The position numbers and the translations under genes are program-made. From Desulfonatronum lacustre DSM 10312 (GTDB lineage Bacteria > Desulfobacterota > Desulfovibrionia > Desulfovibrionales > Desulfonatronaceae), in contig NZ_KI912608.1 in assembly GCF_000519265.1 (NCBI RefSeq), positions 2,141,313 to 2,205,312 on the forward strand: 64,000 bases of DNA, written 5' to 3'. Shown piece after piece: positions 1 through 10,143 of the stretch. The notes below the pieces were generated by a model, which searched no databases, had not been told where the DNA came from, and saw only the letters and a program-made list of their open reading frames with translations. How positions within the stretch are numbered: the first letter of the stretch is position 1; each line of letters begins with the position of its first letter.

Positions 1-1537
1 CCATCTGGATCGCTGTGATGCCCTCGGCGGTCCCGGCGACCTTGAAGTCCATGTCTCCGAGATGGTCCTCGGCACCAAGGATGTCCGTCAGGACCAGGTA
101 ATCCTCGCCTTCCTTGATCAGGCCCATGGCGATCCCGGCCACGGGTGCCGAAATAGGCACGCCCGCATCCATCAACGAAAGGGATGCGCCGCAGACAGTG
201 GCCATGGACGAAGAACCGTTGCTCTCCATGACCTCGGAAACGATGCGCAGAGTGAACGGGTAATCCTCGGGCTGGGGCAGGACCGGGGTCAGGGCACGCT
301 CGGCCAGTTGTCCATGGCCGATCTCCCGACGGCTGGGGCCGCGCAGCATCCGGGCCTCGCCAACACAATAGGGCGGGAAATTGTAGTGCAGCATGAACCG
401 CTTGGTGCTCCCCCCGGCCAGAGTGTCCAGGCGCTGCTCGTCCCGGGTGCTGCCCATGGTGGCCACGGCCAGAGCCTTGGTTTCACCGCGGGTAAACAGG
501 GCCGAACCGTGGGTTCTGGGCAACAGACCGACCTGGATGTCGATGGGCCGAACCGTGGTCAGATCCCGACCATCCAGGCGGATGTGCTCGCGGTGAATCC
601 GGGCGCGCATCACCTCTTTCTCCAGGACTTCCATGATTTCGTCCACCTGGGAGCCCACGGCCTGGATGTCCACGCCTTTTTCCACCAGGGCTTGGATCAC
701 TTCCTGATGCACGGCCTTCTGGGCTTCCTTACGCGCGGCCTTCACCGGAATCTGCAGAGCGGTTTCCAGTTTGCCCTGGGCCAAATCGCGGACCATGGTG
801 GTCAGGTCCGGATCAATGATGGTCAGTTTGGGCGCGATCTTGGGCTTGCCGATCGCGTCCCGCATCTCGTCCTGCAGGTCCAGCAGGGGAATGACCTGCT
901 GCTGACCCCACTCCAGGGCCTTGGCGATCAGGGATTCCGGAACAAAGGTCGCCCCGGCTTCCACCATGACCACGGCGTCGCGGGAAGCGGCCATGACCAG
1001 ATTCAAGGTGCTTTCCGTCAAATCCTTGAAGCTGGGATTCAGCACGAACTCACCGTTGATGCAGCCGACCCTGATTCCGGCGATGGGCCCCAGGAAGGGA
1101 ATCCGGGAGATGTGCAGGGCCGCGGAAGCGCCGGTGAGCGCCAGGACGTCCGGGTCGTTGTCCGGGTCTGCCGATAAAACCGTGGCGATGACCTGGATTT
1201 CCATGGGAAATTTTTTCGGGAACATGGGCCGGATGGGTCGGTCGATGACTCGGGATACCAGAGTTTCCCGGTCGCTGGGACGGCCGATCTCTCTCCGGAA
1301 AAAGTTTCCGGGGATCTGGCCCGCGGCATACGACATTTCCTGATAATTCACGGTCAAGGGCAGGAACGAAACTTCCCGGTCCAGGGCCTGGGCCACGGCC
1401 GTGACCAGCACGACGGTGTCGCCGCACTGCACCCAGACGGCGCCGTCGGCCTGATTGGCCATTCTTCCGGTTTCAATGATGAATTCCTTGCCGTTCAGGT
1501 TCGTCGACAGGCGTGTGCAGTTCATGAGATCATTCAT
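1..1537 (-). CDS. pnp: Polyribonucleotide nucleotidyltransferase (PNPase), 3' end cut by window
   Basis: PNPase degrades RNA phosphorolytically from the 3' end and is a core part of mRNA decay. About 512 codons are present; the C-terminal KH and S1 domains lie outside the window. Visible features are the first RNase PH fold (QCGDTVVLVTAVAQ, then YAAGQIPGNFFRRE), the central helical linker, and the second RNase PH fold with GRDLTTVRPI, RTHGSALFTRGET and GITAIQMD at the edge. The chosen ATG at 1537 begins MNDLMNC; a second ATG three codons later (1525) is an alternative. An AAGGA lies about 14 nt upstream, which is rather far. It follows rpsO on the same strand with a strong hairpin between, the usual rpsO-pnp arrangement. 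Family assignment is certain. Confidence 0.97.
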   Translation of the reverse strand, partial: MNDLMNCTRLSTNLNGKEFIIETGRMANQADGAVWVQCGDTVVLVTAVAQALDREVSFLPLTVNYQEMSYAAGQIPGNFFRREIGRPSDRETLVSRVIDRPIRPMFPKKFPMEIQVIATVLSADPDNDPDVLALTGASAALHISRIPFLGPIAGIRVGCINGEFVLNPSFKDLTESTLNLVMAASRDAVVMVEAGATFVPESLIAKALEWGQQQVIPLLDLQDEMRDAIGKPKIAPKLTIIDPDLTTMVRDLAQGKLETALQIPVKAARKEAQKAVHQEVIQALVEKGVDIQAVGSQVDEIMEVLEKEVMRARIHREHIRLDGRDLTTVRPIDIQVGLLPRTHGSALFTRGETKALAVATMGSTRDEQRLDTLAGGSTKRFMLHYNFPPYCVGEARMLRGPSRREIGHGQLAERALTPVLPQPEDYPFTLRIVSEVMESNGSSSMATVCGASLSLMDAGVPISAPVAGIAMGLIKEGEDYLVLTDILGAEDHLGDMDFKVAGTAEGITAIQM

Positions 1538-1574
1538 AATACGTAGACATATCCTTGGCTGAAAAGAAGTGAAC

Positions 1575-1608
1575 GGAGCCCCGGCAAGGCGATGGCCGCC
1601 GGGGCTCC
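1575..1608 (-). terminator. Intercistronic hairpin between rpsO and pnp
   Basis: The 11-nt arms 1575-1585 and 1598-1608 are perfectly complementary (GGAGCCCCGGC and its complement) with a 12-nt loop. On the transcribed (minus) strand it follows the rpsO stop; the sequence after it is T-rich (CTTCTTTTC) but not a clean T-run. In E. coli the same interval holds an attenuator and the RNase III cleavage site that lets PNPase regulate itself, so a processing or attenuation role is a reasonable inference. Confidence 0.7.
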
Positions 1609-1625
1609 AAAGGCATGCGCGAAAA

Positions 1626-1895
1626 CTACTTGCGCAGTTTGAGTCGTTCGATCAGATCGCGGTAACGCTGCACGTCCTTCTTCTTGAGGTAGTTCAGCAG
1701 TCCCCTGCGCTTCCCGACCAGCTTCAACAGCCCGGTCCGGGAGTGAAAGTCCTTTTTGTGGGTCTTGAAATGCCCGGTCAATTCGTTGATGCGGTGGGTC
1801 AACAGGGCCACCTGCACCTCGGGCGAACCAGTGTCGCCCTCCTTCAACCGGTACTCCTCGATCACTTTGGCTTTATCTTCGATACTCATGACCAC
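1626..1895 (-). CDS. rpsO: 30S ribosomal protein S15
   Basis: Small-subunit ribosomal protein S15, which binds the central domain of 16S rRNA early in assembly. It is 89 aa, the family's usual length. Conserved motifs are [30 protein letters not shown] and the C-terminal LKLRK. I chose the GTG at 1895 (protein [10 protein letters not shown]) because AAGGAGG stands 8 nt before it; an in-frame ATG two codons later (1889) is the alternative. It sits between truB (upstream) and pnp (downstream), all on the minus strand. Confidence 0.97.
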   Translation of the reverse strand: MVMSIEDKAKVIEEYRLKEGDTGSPEVQVALLTHRINELTGHFKTHKKDFHSRTGLLKLVGKRRGLLNYLKKKDVQRYRDLIERLKLRK

Positions 1896-1977
1896 AGCGG
1901 ATTCCTCCTTGTTTGTTCCCTTCGGGAAATGATTCGGGTCCCGGAAAACGACTCGCGTTCGGCTCCGGGTCCTGGGG

Positions 1978-2958
1978 CTAAAACAAGCCGCGCAGGATGG
2001 TCCATTGCAACAAGCCGTCCGCTTCGCGCGACTCGACCAAGGCCAGAGGCTGTTCCCGGTCATCCAGAAACAAGGCCCTCGTGCCCGGAGCCGGAGGCTG
2101 TTCGCCCTGCGGGCCATTGCCGGAAAAATTCCAGGGCAATCTTCCGCCATGACGGACGATCCGGGCCTGCTCCGGAGAAAGGATATGTTGCGAAAAATGC
2201 GGCAAGGCATCCCGCAACGCGATCACTTTCCCCGAAAACGACTCCGGCTCCTCCAACACGGCCTGGAGGCCGTGGGCCTGGTCAAGGGCGAAGGGATGGC
2301 TGCGCTCCCGGATCAACTCTTCCAGCACGGCCCCGCAGTGCAGGCGTTTCCCCAGGCTGTGGACCAGGGAACGGATATAGGTGCCGGCGGAACACTCCAC
2401 CCGGAAGCGCACCAGGGGAAGGTCCATGGAAAGAACCTCCGCCTGAAAAATTTGAATCGGTTTTCGTTTCACCGGGACGTCCCGCCCGGATCGACTCAGG
2501 GCATACAACGGCTTGCCCTGGTGTTTGGCCGCGGAATAGGGAGGCACCTCCTGCTCGGTGAGCCGCTCCCACTCCAGAACGGCGGCGCGTATTCGCGGGG
2601 CGTCCGCCTCCGCGGGGTCAATGGAGTTCAAAACCTTTCCCAAAATGTCGTAGGTATCGGTTTCAACGCCCAAACGCAACACGCCCTGGTACAGCTTGCG
2701 ACCCTCCGTCAGATAGGAGGCGATTTTCGTGGCCTGGCCCAGAAGGACCAGCAAGACTCCCTGGGCCAACGGATCCAGGGTCCCGGCATGACCGATCTTC
2801 CGCTGCCCCAGGGTGCGCTTGATCCGTTCCAGGCACTGCGTGGACGAGGGCCCGGACGGCTTGTTCAGGACCAGCACGCCGTGGGCTTGGTCCGGTTTTC
2901 GCGTCAAGGTCTCGGAATCCATTCGTTGGACAGGTTCCATACGAGGCGGAGACGTCAC
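1978..2958 (-). CDS. truB: tRNA pseudouridine(55) synthase
   Basis: TruB converts U55 in the T-loop of most tRNAs to pseudouridine. The protein is 326 aa. The catalytic aspartate lies in [15 protein letters not shown] (about residues 57-71), followed by the family motif [31 protein letters not shown] is the usual second conserved block. The start is a GTG that overlaps the stop of the upstream nrnA gene (GTGA, 4 nt), so translation is probably coupled. ATG codons at residues 8 and 13 ([10 protein letters not shown]) could also be used. Family assignment is certain, the exact start less so. Confidence 0.95.
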   Translation of the reverse strand: MTSPPRMEPVQRMDSETLTRKPDQAHGVLVLNKPSGPSSTQCLERIKRTLGQRKIGHAGTLDPLAQGVLLVLLGQATKIASYLTEGRKLYQGVLRLGVETDTYDILGKVLNSIDPAEADAPRIRAAVLEWERLTEQEVPPYSAAKHQGKPLYALSRSGRDVPVKRKPIQIFQAEVLSMDLPLVRFRVECSAGTYIRSLVHSLGKRLHCGAVLEELIRERSHPFALDQAHGLQAVLEEPESFSGKVIALRDALPHFSQHILSPEQARIVRHGGRLPWNFSGNGPQGEQPPAPGTRALFLDDREQPLALVESREADGLLQWTILRGLF

Positions 2959-3971
2959 AATGCGGCGGAAGGATTTTTATCCGCCAAGGCGAAATACTGA
3001 CGGACCATCCGCACCAGAAGTGCTTCCGCGTCCTCCAGGGGATGATGCAATTCGCCGCCGGAGGCGTTCTTGTGTCCACCACCGCCCACGGAGGAAGCGA
3101 TTTCCTCCACATCCGTGTCACCGGAGGAACGAAGGCTGAATTTGATCTTGCGGGGCTCGTCTTCGCGCAGGCTGACCGCGATTTGCACCCCCTTGACCCG
3201 CCGGATGTAGTCCACCATGTCGTCGCAATCCTCGATGGTGGCTTGTCGCTCGTCGCGAAAGGTCTTGGGAATGGAAAGCACCCCGATTCGCCCGTCATCG
3301 AACAATCTGGCCCGACTCAGGACGTCGCCCATCAGCTTCAATCGGTTTAACCGCCACTGGTTTTGCAACAGGGCGTTGAACCGTCCTGGATTCAGCCCTT
3401 GTCGGATAATGGTCGCCGCCAGCTCCAGCACCTTGGGTCCGGTATTTTCGTAGCTGAAGGATCCCGTGTCCGTGGTCAAAGCAAGGTAAACGGCTTCACC
3501 CAGAGGACCGCTCAGGGGGATGTCCAATTCCTGAGCCAGGTAACCGATCATCTCCCCTACGGAGGACCGATCCGGCTCCACCAGGTTCACCGCGCCGAAA
3601 TCCCGGTTGCTGACATGGTGGTCGATGTTGATCGTGCGCTCCAGAGGCAGGCGGCCGGCCAAGTCCTTGCCCACACGCTTGACGTCGCCGCAGTCCAGCA
3701 GAACATACCATCGCGGTTCCCAGTCCGGATAAACCTGTTGCAAGGGCTGGGAGAAGCGCAACCAGGAGAACCGATCCGGCACCGGGGACTCGTTGTACAG
3801 CCAGTACGTTTTGCCCAGTGCCTTCAGCAGCCATCCCAGGGCCACTGTGGAGCCCAGGGCATCGCCATCCGGATTGTTGTGCCCGGCCACCAGAAAATTG
3901 TCGCCTTCGCGCAACAGGCGCAACACACGGGCCCAACTGTCCGCCGTACTACCTTTCATGGTGACCGTCAT
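2955..3971 (-). CDS. nrnA: DHH-family bifunctional oligoribonuclease / pAp phosphatase
   Basis: A DHH/DHHA1 phosphoesterase of the NrnA type, which degrades very short RNA oligomers and 3'-phosphoadenosine 5'-phosphate (pAp). For a sulfate reducer pAp removal may matter less than nanoRNA turnover. Motifs: HNNPDGDALGS (metal-binding D), LLDCGD, INIDHHVSN (the DHH motif), and the C-terminal DHHA1 glycine block SVGGGGHKNASGG. It is 338 aa, normal for the family. The start ATG at 3971 lies inside the end of rbfA (23-nt overlap); an ATG four codons on (3959) is an alternative. It is in the infB-rbfA-truB operon, as in many bacteria. Confidence 0.93.
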   Translation of the reverse strand: MTVTMKGSTADSWARVLRLLREGDNFLVAGHNNPDGDALGSTVALGWLLKALGKTYWLYNESPVPDRFSWLRFSQPLQQVYPDWEPRWYVLLDCGDVKRVGKDLAGRLPLERTINIDHHVSNRDFGAVNLVEPDRSSVGEMIGYLAQELDIPLSGPLGEAVYLALTTDTGSFSYENTGPKVLELAATIIRQGLNPGRFNALLQNQWRLNRLKLMGDVLSRARLFDDGRIGVLSIPKTFRDERQATIEDCDDMVDYIRRVKGVQIAVSLREDEPRKIKFSLRSSGDTDVEEIASSVGGGGHKNASGGELHHPLEDAEALLVRMVRQYFALADKNPSAAL

Positions 3972-4290
3972 AAACCATGTCCTCCAGAAAGATGTCCCGT
4001 TCGAAGCGCAGATCCGGGGTGGAGCGCAGATTCAGGCGTTTGCCCAGCAAGGTGCGCAGATATCCCTTGGCCTTGCCCAGGGAGACGGCGATTTCCTCCA
4101 GCCGGACCGGATCATCGGTACAGGTATAGAACACCTTGGCGATGCTTAGGTCTGAGTTGAGCCGTACCCCGCTGATGGTGACCAGTTCCAGCCGGGGGTC
4201 CTGGATCTCCTCCTGGAGCAACTGAGCCAGTTCCCTCTGGATCATGTCCGCGAGGCGAATTGATCGCCGGGACGGACCGCGCATTACCAT
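3949..4290 (-). CDS. rbfA: 30S ribosome-binding factor A
   Basis: RbfA is a single KH-like domain protein that helps 16S rRNA 5'-end maturation and late 30S assembly. It is 113 aa. Recognisable features: the N-terminal helix RLADMIQRELAQLLQEEIQDPRLELVT split around the conserved DPR, then SDLSIAKVFYTC and LNLRSTPDLRFERD. Its ATG overlaps the end of the DUF503 gene by 7 nt and its own end overlaps nrnA by 23 nt, which places it firmly in the infB operon. Confidence 0.95.
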   Translation of the reverse strand: MVMRGPSRRSIRLADMIQRELAQLLQEEIQDPRLELVTISGVRLNSDLSIAKVFYTCTDDPVRLEEIAVSLGKAKGYLRTLLGKRLNLRSTPDLRFERDIFLEDMVYDGHHER

Positions 4291-4622
4291 GAGCCTCCTT
4301 CCAGCAGGTCCGCGCGGATATCTCCGGGGTCCTGCGTTGATCGAAATATTTCCGTGTTGCCCTGGACGAATTCCACCGGCGCGGCAGCCTCGGCCAGGGA
4401 CATGGCCTTGTGCAGCCGACTTTCAACCCGGGCCGCGTCGTTGGAAATCGTGACAGCCCCAAGGATCAGCCGTTCATGCTCGTCCATGGCCTCCACTTCG
4501 GACACGGCGAGATTGAACTTGTTGCGCAGCTTTTGTTTCAGACTCTGGGCCACCTTGCGCTTGCCCTTGAGGGAGTCGTTCCCATGCAGCCGGAACTCCA
4601 ACCGCAGGACGCCGATGATCAT
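4284..4622 (-). CDS. DUF503 family protein (YlxP-like)
   Basis: A small protein of the DUF503/YlxP family, commonly found between infB and rbfA; its biochemical role is not established, though the gene position suggests ribosome or translation work. From the ATG at 4622 it is 112 aa beginning MIIGVLRLEFRLHGNDSLKGKR, which is the usual family N-terminus. The frame stays open upstream to 4667, but that would overlap infB by about 30 nt and adds an unlike-family arginine-rich stretch, so I chose the shorter form. There is no clear ribosome binding site; the start is 13 nt after the infB stop. Confidence 0.88.
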   Translation of the reverse strand: MIIGVLRLEFRLHGNDSLKGKRKVAQSLKQKLRNKFNLAVSEVEAMDEHERLILGAVTISNDAARVESRLHKAMSLAEAAAPVEFVQGNTEIFRSTQDPGDIRADLLEGGSW

Positions 4623-4635
4623 GGGGCGGACATGC

Positions 4636-7620
4636 TCACAGCGTCGCCGCTTCCGAGACTTCCTCAAAAGCCTCGATCACGTCGCCGACCTTGATGTCGT
4701 TGAAGTTGGCCAGCCCCACGCCGCATTCAAAGCCCTTGAGCACTTCCTTGGCGTCTTCCTTAAAGCGCCTCAGCGAGCTGAGTTTGCCGGTGTAGATCAC
4801 CACGCCCTCGCGCAGCAGACGAATCTTGGCGTTGCGCAGCAGCTTGCCGTCCATCACCGCGCACCCGGCCACCATGCCGATCTTGGGCACGCTGAAGGTC
4901 TGGCGAACTTCGGCCTGCCCCAGGTAGGACTCCCGGATAATCGGCGAGAGCATTCCGGTCATGGCGTCACGGATGTCGTTCACCAGGTTGTAGATGATGT
5001 CGTAAAAGCGGATTTCCACGCTCTCGGACTCGGCCACTTCCTTGACCTTGGCCACGGGCCGGACGTTGAAGCCGATCACGATGGCCGAAGAGGCCGCGGC
5101 CAGCATGACGTCGGATTCGGTGATGGCCCCGGCGCCGGAGTGGACGATCCGCACCCGGACCTCGTCCGTGGACAGCTTGAGCAGGGACTCGGAGACCGCC
5201 TCGGCGGACCCCTGCACATCGGTCTTGATGACCAGATTCAGGAACTTGGCCTCGCCGGCCGCCTTGGAGGCCAGGAAGCTGTCCAGGGTGACCTTGGTGG
5301 CCTTGGCCAGGGCCTTTTCGCGCTCCTTGGTCATGCGGGACTGGGCGATCCGGCGGGCGATTTTTTCATCCGCCACCACCACGAATTCGTCCCCGGATTC
5401 CCCCAGACCGTCAAAGCCTTGCACTTCCACCGGAAAGGCCGGACCGGCTTCCTTGATCTTCTTGCCCTTGTCGTCGAACATGGCCCGGACCTTGCCCTGG
5501 TACAGGCCGCAGACAAAGACGTCGCCGTCGCGCAGGGTCCCTTCCTGGATCAACACCGTGGCCACCGGCCCGCGGCCCTTGTCCAGACGGGCTTCCACGA
5601 TCCGCCCCCGGGCTCGCTTGGTCGGATTGGCTTTGAGATCCAGAACCTCGGCCTGGAGCAGAACCATTTCCAGCAGTTCGTCCAGACCGATGCGCTGTTT
5701 GGCCGAGACGTTGGCGAAAATCGTGTCTCCGCCCCAGGCTTCGGCCAGCAGCCCCATTTCGCTCAACTCGCGGATCACCCGTTCCGGGTTGGCGTCTTCC
5801 TTGTCGATCTTGTTCACGGCCACGACGATGGGCACCCCGGCGGCCTTGGCATGGTTCACGGCTTCCTTGGTCTGTTCCATCACGCCGTCGTCCGCGGCCA
5901 CCACCAGGATGACCAGGTCCGTGACCTGAGCTCCACGGGCACGCATGGCCGTGAAGGCTTCGTGACCGGGCGTGTCCAGAAAGGTCACCGCGCCGCGATT
6001 GGTCTCCACGTGATACGCGCCGATATGCTGGGTGATCCCCCCGGCCTCGCCCTTGGTCACGTTGGACTCGCGGATGGCGTCCAACAGAGAGGTCTTGCCG
6101 TGGTCCACGTGGCCCATGATGGTCACAACCGGAGAACGCGCCACGAGATCTTCCGGCTTGTCCTCTTCACGGATGTGCGTGAACCCTTCTTCCATGAACC
6201 CGACCTGCTCCACCTCGTAGCCGAACTCCGCGGCCACCAAGGTCGCCGTATCCATGTCGATGGATTGGTTGATGGTGGTCATCACGCCCATGGAAAACAG
6301 GGTCTTGATGATCTCCTGGGCCTTGAGCCCCATCTGCTTGGCCATCTCCGAAACCCGGATGGCCTCTTCCATGCGGATTTTACGCTTGGCGGCCTTGATC
6401 GGCTGGGTTCCGGCCTGACCGGCCTGACCTTCGGCTTCGTGACGAAACTTAGGGCGCGACCGCTTGGCCCGGAACTTGCCGCCGGTCCGATCCTGAACCG
6501 GAGTGGTTTTCTTCTTTTTCCAGGACGGATCACCGCGGTCCTGTTCTCCGAGCACCGTAGGCTGGGTGATCTCCACAGTGCGTTTGCCCTTTTTCTTCTT
6601 CTTCCGATCCGAGGCGCTATCGCCCTGCGCACCGGCGTCCGCCCCGGCCCGGGCAGGCGCTTCCGCAGCGCCGGGCGTCCGAACCGGAGTGGGGGTGTAC
6701 GGCTTGCTTTCGGGCTTATAGGAAAAGTCCGGCTTGGCTTCCGGCTTGGAAATGATCCGCACCTGCGGTCCGCTCTGGATCAACGGCTCGCGCTTCCGCG
6801 GTTTCCGCTTCTTCGCCTTTTCACCGACGGCTTCCGATGCAGCCGCATCGGACTCTTCGCCGGTGGCCGCCTCGGCGGGAGCCGCGGCTTCCACGTCCTC
6901 AGTTTTTGCATCACCCGTCGCATCCTCGCCGGATACGAATCCGTCGTCGGACGTGACGCCCTCCGTCCGTGTATCCACCGTACCGGAAACATCCGACACA
7001 TCCGGCATATCCGACACATCCGGCACATCCGGCATATCCGACACATCCGGCACATCCTGCGCGGCTGGAGTATCCGACGCAACACGCGCCGCCGTCTCTT
7101 CGGAGGCAGGTGTGGAAGGGGCATCCGCCCCGACTTCTTCTGCGCCTGGTTCTTTCATGTCCGGGGCGACAGGCTCTTCGGATGTGCCGATAATCCGTGC
7201 CGGGGGAGCGTCCACGGTCTTTTTTCCAGCCCGACGCTGAGCCGGCGCAGCGGCCTCGGTCGCATCCTCAGCTTTCTCCGCCGCTCCCTTGACCGCATCC
7301 TGCTCCAAACCATCCGTTCTCTCGGGAGCCGGGACATCCTCGGGCTGATCTCCGGAGGCGTCCGAAGCTTCCTGGGCGTCCGGCTTGGCGACCTTCCGTC
7401 GCCGCCGCAAAATGACCCCGGGTTGGATCTCCCGCTGCTGAACATCGACAGGGGCGTCCTTGCGCTGCATTCTCTCTCGAACCTGGGCGGCCTCCTCTTC
7501 GGAGATGCTGCTGACATGGCTTTTCACCGGGATGTCCAGCTCGCGCAAGACTTGCAGCAATTCCTTATTGCTGACCCCAAGTTCAGAAGACAATTCCATA
7601 ATGCGTATCTTATTGGCCAT
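4636..7620 (-). CDS. infB: Translation initiation factor IF-2
   Basis: IF-2 is the GTPase that brings fMet-tRNA to the 30S subunit and promotes subunit joining. At 994 aa it is a long form. Layout: IF2_N helix at residues 1-50 ([22 protein letters not shown]), a long low-complexity acidic/alanine linker to about 400, a second N-terminal helical domain ([21 protein letters not shown]), then the G domain with GHVDHGKTS near residue 500, DTPGHEAF and NKIDKED, and the C-terminal fMet-tRNA-binding domains. Residues about 188-211 are a run of DVPDVSDMP-type triplets from a 9-nt tandem repeat. The start overlaps the end of ylxR by 11 nt. Confidence 0.97.
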   Translation of the reverse strand: MANKIRIMELSSELGVSNKELLQVLRELDIPVKSHVSSISEEEAAQVRERMQRKDAPVDVQQREIQPGVILRRRRKVAKPDAQEASDASGDQPEDVPAPERTDGLEQDAVKGAAEKAEDATEAAAPAQRRAGKKTVDAPPARIIGTSEEPVAPDMKEPGAEEVGADAPSTPASEETAARVASDTPAAQDVPDVSDMPDVPDVSDMPDVSDVSGTVDTRTEGVTSDDGFVSGEDATGDAKTEDVEAAAPAEAATGEESDAAASEAVGEKAKKRKPRKREPLIQSGPQVRIISKPEAKPDFSYKPESKPYTPTPVRTPGAAEAPARAGADAGAQGDSASDRKKKKKGKRTVEITQPTVLGEQDRGDPSWKKKKTTPVQDRTGGKFRAKRSRPKFRHEAEGQAGQAGTQPIKAAKRKIRMEEAIRVSEMAKQMGLKAQEIIKTLFSMGVMTTINQSIDMDTATLVAAEFGYEVEQVGFMEEGFTHIREEDKPEDLVARSPVVTIMGHVDHGKTSLLDAIRESNVTKGEAGGITQHIGAYHVETNRGAVTFLDTPGHEAFTAMRARGAQVTDLVILVVAADDGVMEQTKEAVNHAKAAGVPIVVAVNKIDKEDANPERVIRELSEMGLLAEAWGGDTIFANVSAKQRIGLDELLEMVLLQAEVLDLKANPTKRARGRIVEARLDKGRGPVATVLIQEGTLRDGDVFVCGLYQGKVRAMFDDKGKKIKEAGPAFPVEVQGFDGLGESGDEFVVVADEKIARRIAQSRMTKEREKALAKATKVTLDSFLASKAAGEAKFLNLVIKTDVQGSAEAVSESLLKLSTDEVRVRIVHSGAGAITESDVMLAAASSAIVIGFNVRPVAKVKEVAESESVEIRFYDIIYNLVNDIRDAMTGMLSPIIRESYLGQAEVRQTFSVPKIGMVAGCAVMDGKLLRNAKIRLLREGVVIYTGKLSSLRRFKEDAKEVLKGFECGVGLANFNDIKVGDVIEAFEEVSEAATL
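6988..7059 (-). repeat. 9-nt tandem repeat inside infB
   Basis: Eight consecutive 9-nt units, mostly cacatccgg, cacatccga or catatccga on the plus strand. In frame they encode D-V-P, D-V-S and D-M-P triplets in the linker of IF-2. The reading frame is kept, as expected for a period divisible by three. Confidence 0.9.
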
Positions 7621-7933
7621 GCATTTCTCCCTTGCACCGCTTCCGACGTTTCCCTGTCGACGTCAATTTATCTAAACATAATAAATGATTGCATACATAA
7701 AACCCCCGCCCGGGCAATTGCTGGCGGAGATCAACAAGAGCCCCTTGATCCGAGTTGCGCACGAAACGGCGCAACTCGATCTTGGGAGCTTTCCGGCGGC
7801 AGACGACGCACGTCCGTAGGGGCACGTGCCCGACGCGTTTTTCCGGCTGGTCTGCCAATGGGTCTCCCAAAGATTCTCCTAAAAGTTCTCCGGAAGAGCC
7901 GTTGGCCGCCCCTTGCGACTCATTCTCGATCAC
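7610..7933 (-). CDS. ylxR: YlxR family RNA-binding protein (DUF448)
   Basis: A YlxR-type protein, typically encoded between nusA and infB. The family binds nucleic acid and has been linked to RNase P or transcription regulation in some species; the role here is inferred. The core is [19 protein letters not shown] (the conserved CxxCRR motif) and [10 protein letters not shown] start it at the GTG at 7933, which overlaps the end of nusA by 14 nt and follows GAGGCGGAGC; the protein is then 107 aa. The frame is open further upstream but only as an overlap with nusA. The first 40 residues are poorly conserved. Confidence 0.87.
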   Translation of the reverse strand: MIENESQGAANGSSGELLGESLGDPLADQPEKRVGHVPLRTCVVCRRKAPKIELRRFVRNSDQGALVDLRQQLPGRGFYVCNHLLCLDKLTSTGKRRKRCKGEMHGQ

Positions 7934-9398
7934 GCTCCGCCTCGGGATCCGCGCTTGGGTCCGTCTCCCCGACGAAAGCGACTTCAGCCCCTTCGATGAA
8001 AGCTGCTTCAGTCTCTTCGTTCGCATCAGCGGATTCATCCGCATCTTCCCCGGACTCGCCTTCGGATTCTGCCTCATCGAGATCAGGATCAGCAACCGCC
8101 TCCGAAACGGAGTCGGCGGCCTCTTCGTCGCTCTCGCGGTCCTCGCTCTCATCGTCTTCAGGACGTTCGATCAAGCCAAGGAAATTGATGGCCGAACGGA
8201 CATCGGCGACCTTGGCCTCGTCCAGTCCCTGAATCGTCAACAACTGCTCGTCGTCGGCCTCGGCCACGGCCGTGGGGCTGTTGAAGCCGGCGGCCAAAAA
8301 GGCTTCCAGAGGCACTTCGGCCACGCTGACCAATTGCTCCAGGCCCTGCCGATCCTTGTACATGGTCCCGTAGCGACTCTCCGTAAAAATATCGATCTTC
8401 CAACCCAACAGTTTGGCGGCCAACTTGACGTTCTGTCCCTTGCGCCCGATGGCCAGGGTAAGCTGATCGTCCGGGACCACGACTTCCAGGACGCCGTCCT
8501 CCTCGTCCACGGTAATCCGGGAAATCCTGGCCGGGGACAAGGCGTTCACGGCGTAGGTGGTGATCTCCGGGCTCCAGACGATGATGTCGATCCGCTCGCC
8601 GCGCAGTTCCTGGACGATATTCTGGATTCGCGAACCGCGGACCCCGACGCAGGCGCCCACCGGATCCACGTCGCGATCCGTGGACATCACCGCCACCTTG
8701 GCTCGGCTACCCGGGTCCCTGGCCACGCCCATGATCCGCACGAAGCCATCTCCCACTTCCGGCACTTCGCGATGAAACAACACGGTCAGGTAATCCGGGT
8801 GCGACCGGGAAACAATGATCTGCGGGCCGCGCCCTTCCTTGCGCACGTCGAAAAGCAGGGCCTGAATTTGATCCCCGCGCCGGAACCGCTCCTTGGGAAT
8901 CTGCTCTTCCTTGGGCAACAAGGCCTCGGTTCGGCCGAGGTTGATGATCCAGCCGGAACGATCCCGGCGCTGGATGGACCCGCTGACGATCTCCCGCTTG
9001 CGGTCCTTATATTCCTCGTAAATGATTTCCTGCTCCGCCTCACGCATCCGCTGGATGATGACCTGCTTGGCGGACTGGGCGGCGATCCGGCCCAGGTCTT
9101 CCACTTTCAGTTCAAAACCGAGTTCGTCATCCAGCTGAACATTAGGGTCGTGATGCTTGGCGTCCTCAAGCAGAATCTCGCTGACCGGATCGACGACCTC
9201 TTCCACCACCCGCTTGAACTGATAGACGTCGAAGCCGCCCTTGTCCTCGTTGAAGGAGACCTCGATATCCACATCTTCGCCCAACTTTTTGGTCACCGAG
9301 GACCGCACGGCCCGTTCCAGGGTGTCAATGAGAAGATCCTTGTGGATTCCTCTGTCTTTACTGATTTGCTCAATGGCCTTGCGCAGTTCGGCGCTCAT
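7920..9398 (-). CDS. nusA: Transcription termination/antitermination factor NusA
   Basis: NusA binds RNA polymerase and nascent RNA and modulates pausing, termination and antitermination. It is 492 aa. In order: the NusA N-terminal domain (from [20 protein letters not shown]), an S1 domain near residues 140-200 ([16 protein letters not shown]), KH1 with [23 protein letters not shown]2 with [15 protein letters not shown], a helix-hairpin-helix segment ([19 protein letters not shown]), then an acidic tail of about 70 residues rich in E, D and S. An SD-like GGAGG precedes the ATG. It lies between rimP and ylxR in the classic rimP-nusA-ylxR-infB order; 151 nt separate it from rimP. Confidence 0.97.
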   Translation of the reverse strand: MSAELRKAIEQISKDRGIHKDLLIDTLERAVRSSVTKKLGEDVDIEVSFNEDKGGFDVYQFKRVVEEVVDPVSEILLEDAKHHDPNVQLDDELGFELKVEDLGRIAAQSAKQVIIQRMREAEQEIIYEEYKDRKREIVSGSIQRRDRSGWIINLGRTEALLPKEEQIPKERFRRGDQIQALLFDVRKEGRGPQIIVSRSHPDYLTVLFHREVPEVGDGFVRIMGVARDPGSRAKVAVMSTDRDVDPVGACVGVRGSRIQNIVQELRGERIDIIVWSPEITTYAVNALSPARISRITVDEEDGVLEVVVPDDQLTLAIGRKGQNVKLAAKLLGWKIDIFTESRYGTMYKDRQGLEQLVSVAEVPLEAFLAAGFNSPTAVAEADDEQLLTIQGLDEAKVADVRSAINFLGLIERPEDDESEDRESDEEAADSVSEAVADPDLDEAESEGESGEDADESADANEETEAAFIEGAEVAFVGETDPSADPEAERDRE

Positions 9399-9549
9399 CT
9401 CATCCTCCAGGATAATATCAGGGCCGGGGCCGTTTCGCGCCTCCGGCCGACAACAATTATCATTGTTTTCGGCAATCCTTCATATGTGTCGAAACCCTGC
9501 GCCGATTCACAAAGCCCTCTCCGTACCGGAGTCGTCCGGCGGGTTCGGG

Positions 9550-10038
9550 TCAAAACGCATGGATCAAATGAATCTTCTTTATTTGGTCCCAATCCAACGC
9601 AATCGGTGCGCCGTTTTCCACAAGCGTGACCATCGGGCCGTCCACCGCGGACAGTTCGCCGCGACAGGTTTTGCGTCCTTCCAGCGGTTCATGGAGCTGG
9701 GCCTGGACGGTCCGCCCAAGGTAGCCTTGGAGTTGCTCCGGCTTGAAGAACCGACGCTCCAGGCCGGGCGAGGAGACCTCCAGGTTAAAAGCGCCGGGAA
9801 GTCGCTCGTCGATTTCCAGAGCAGGGCCAAGCTGGCGGCTGACCATGGCGCACTGATCAATGGTCGCTCCGCTCTCCGCATCGATATAGATGCGGATCAA
9901 CGCCTTGCGGCCCAGGGGCAGATACTCCAACCCCCAAAGTTCCAGGCCGAGGCCGTGAACAACGGGCAAAACCAATAACTCCAGATGGCGAAGGATTTCT
10001 TCCGACCGAGCGCGGGAAGAAGGGGGAGAAGTCTGCAT
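9550..10038 (-). CDS. rimP: Ribosome maturation factor RimP
   Basis: RimP assists 30S subunit maturation. The protein is 162 aa. Recognisable motifs are VHGLGLELWGLEYLPLGRKALIRIYID split around the GxEL core, then GATIDQCAMVSRQLGPALE and LEVSSPGLERRFFKPEQL, which is the most conserved block, followed by an SM-like C-terminal domain ending in IKKIHLIHAF. It is the first protein gene of the nusA-infB operon and lies downstream of tRNA-Gly and a terminator, so its own promoter or read-through past that terminator must supply transcription. Confidence 0.95.
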   Translation of the reverse strand: MQTSPPSSRARSEEILRHLELLVLPVVHGLGLELWGLEYLPLGRKALIRIYIDAESGATIDQCAMVSRQLGPALEIDERLPGAFNLEVSSPGLERRFFKPEQLQGYLGRTVQAQLHEPLEGRKTCRGELSAVDGPMVTLVENGAPIALDWDQIKKIHLIHAF

Positions 10039-10055
10039 GGCTGTCTAAAAATCCC

Positions 10056-10082
10056 AAAAAAAAAGTGGACCACATGGCCCAC
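10056..10082 (-). terminator. Rho-independent terminator after tRNA-Gly
   Basis: On the minus strand the arms of GTGGGCCATGTGGTCCAC (10082-10065) pair fully with one G-T wobble and are followed at once by nine T (10064-10056). This is a textbook intrinsic terminator between tRNA-Gly and rimP. It implies that the tRNA is made as a separate transcript or that rimP expression depends on read-through. Confidence 0.85.
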
Positions 10083-10143
10083 CCCGTTCGTCGTCTCTGC
10101 TGCGCGGCCGGGCCGCTACCGATCAGGATGCTGCGAATAAAGA

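Noticed and set aside
62-1177. Plus-strand open frames opposite pnp
   Set aside because: Antisense shadow of PNPase; the minus strand carries all PNPase motifs.
4354-8232. Very long plus-strand open frame of 1292 codons opposite infB
   Set aside because: It is the antisense of infB and nusA; its sequence is composition-driven (rich in H, G, L, R), with no family features. infB on the minus strand is certain.
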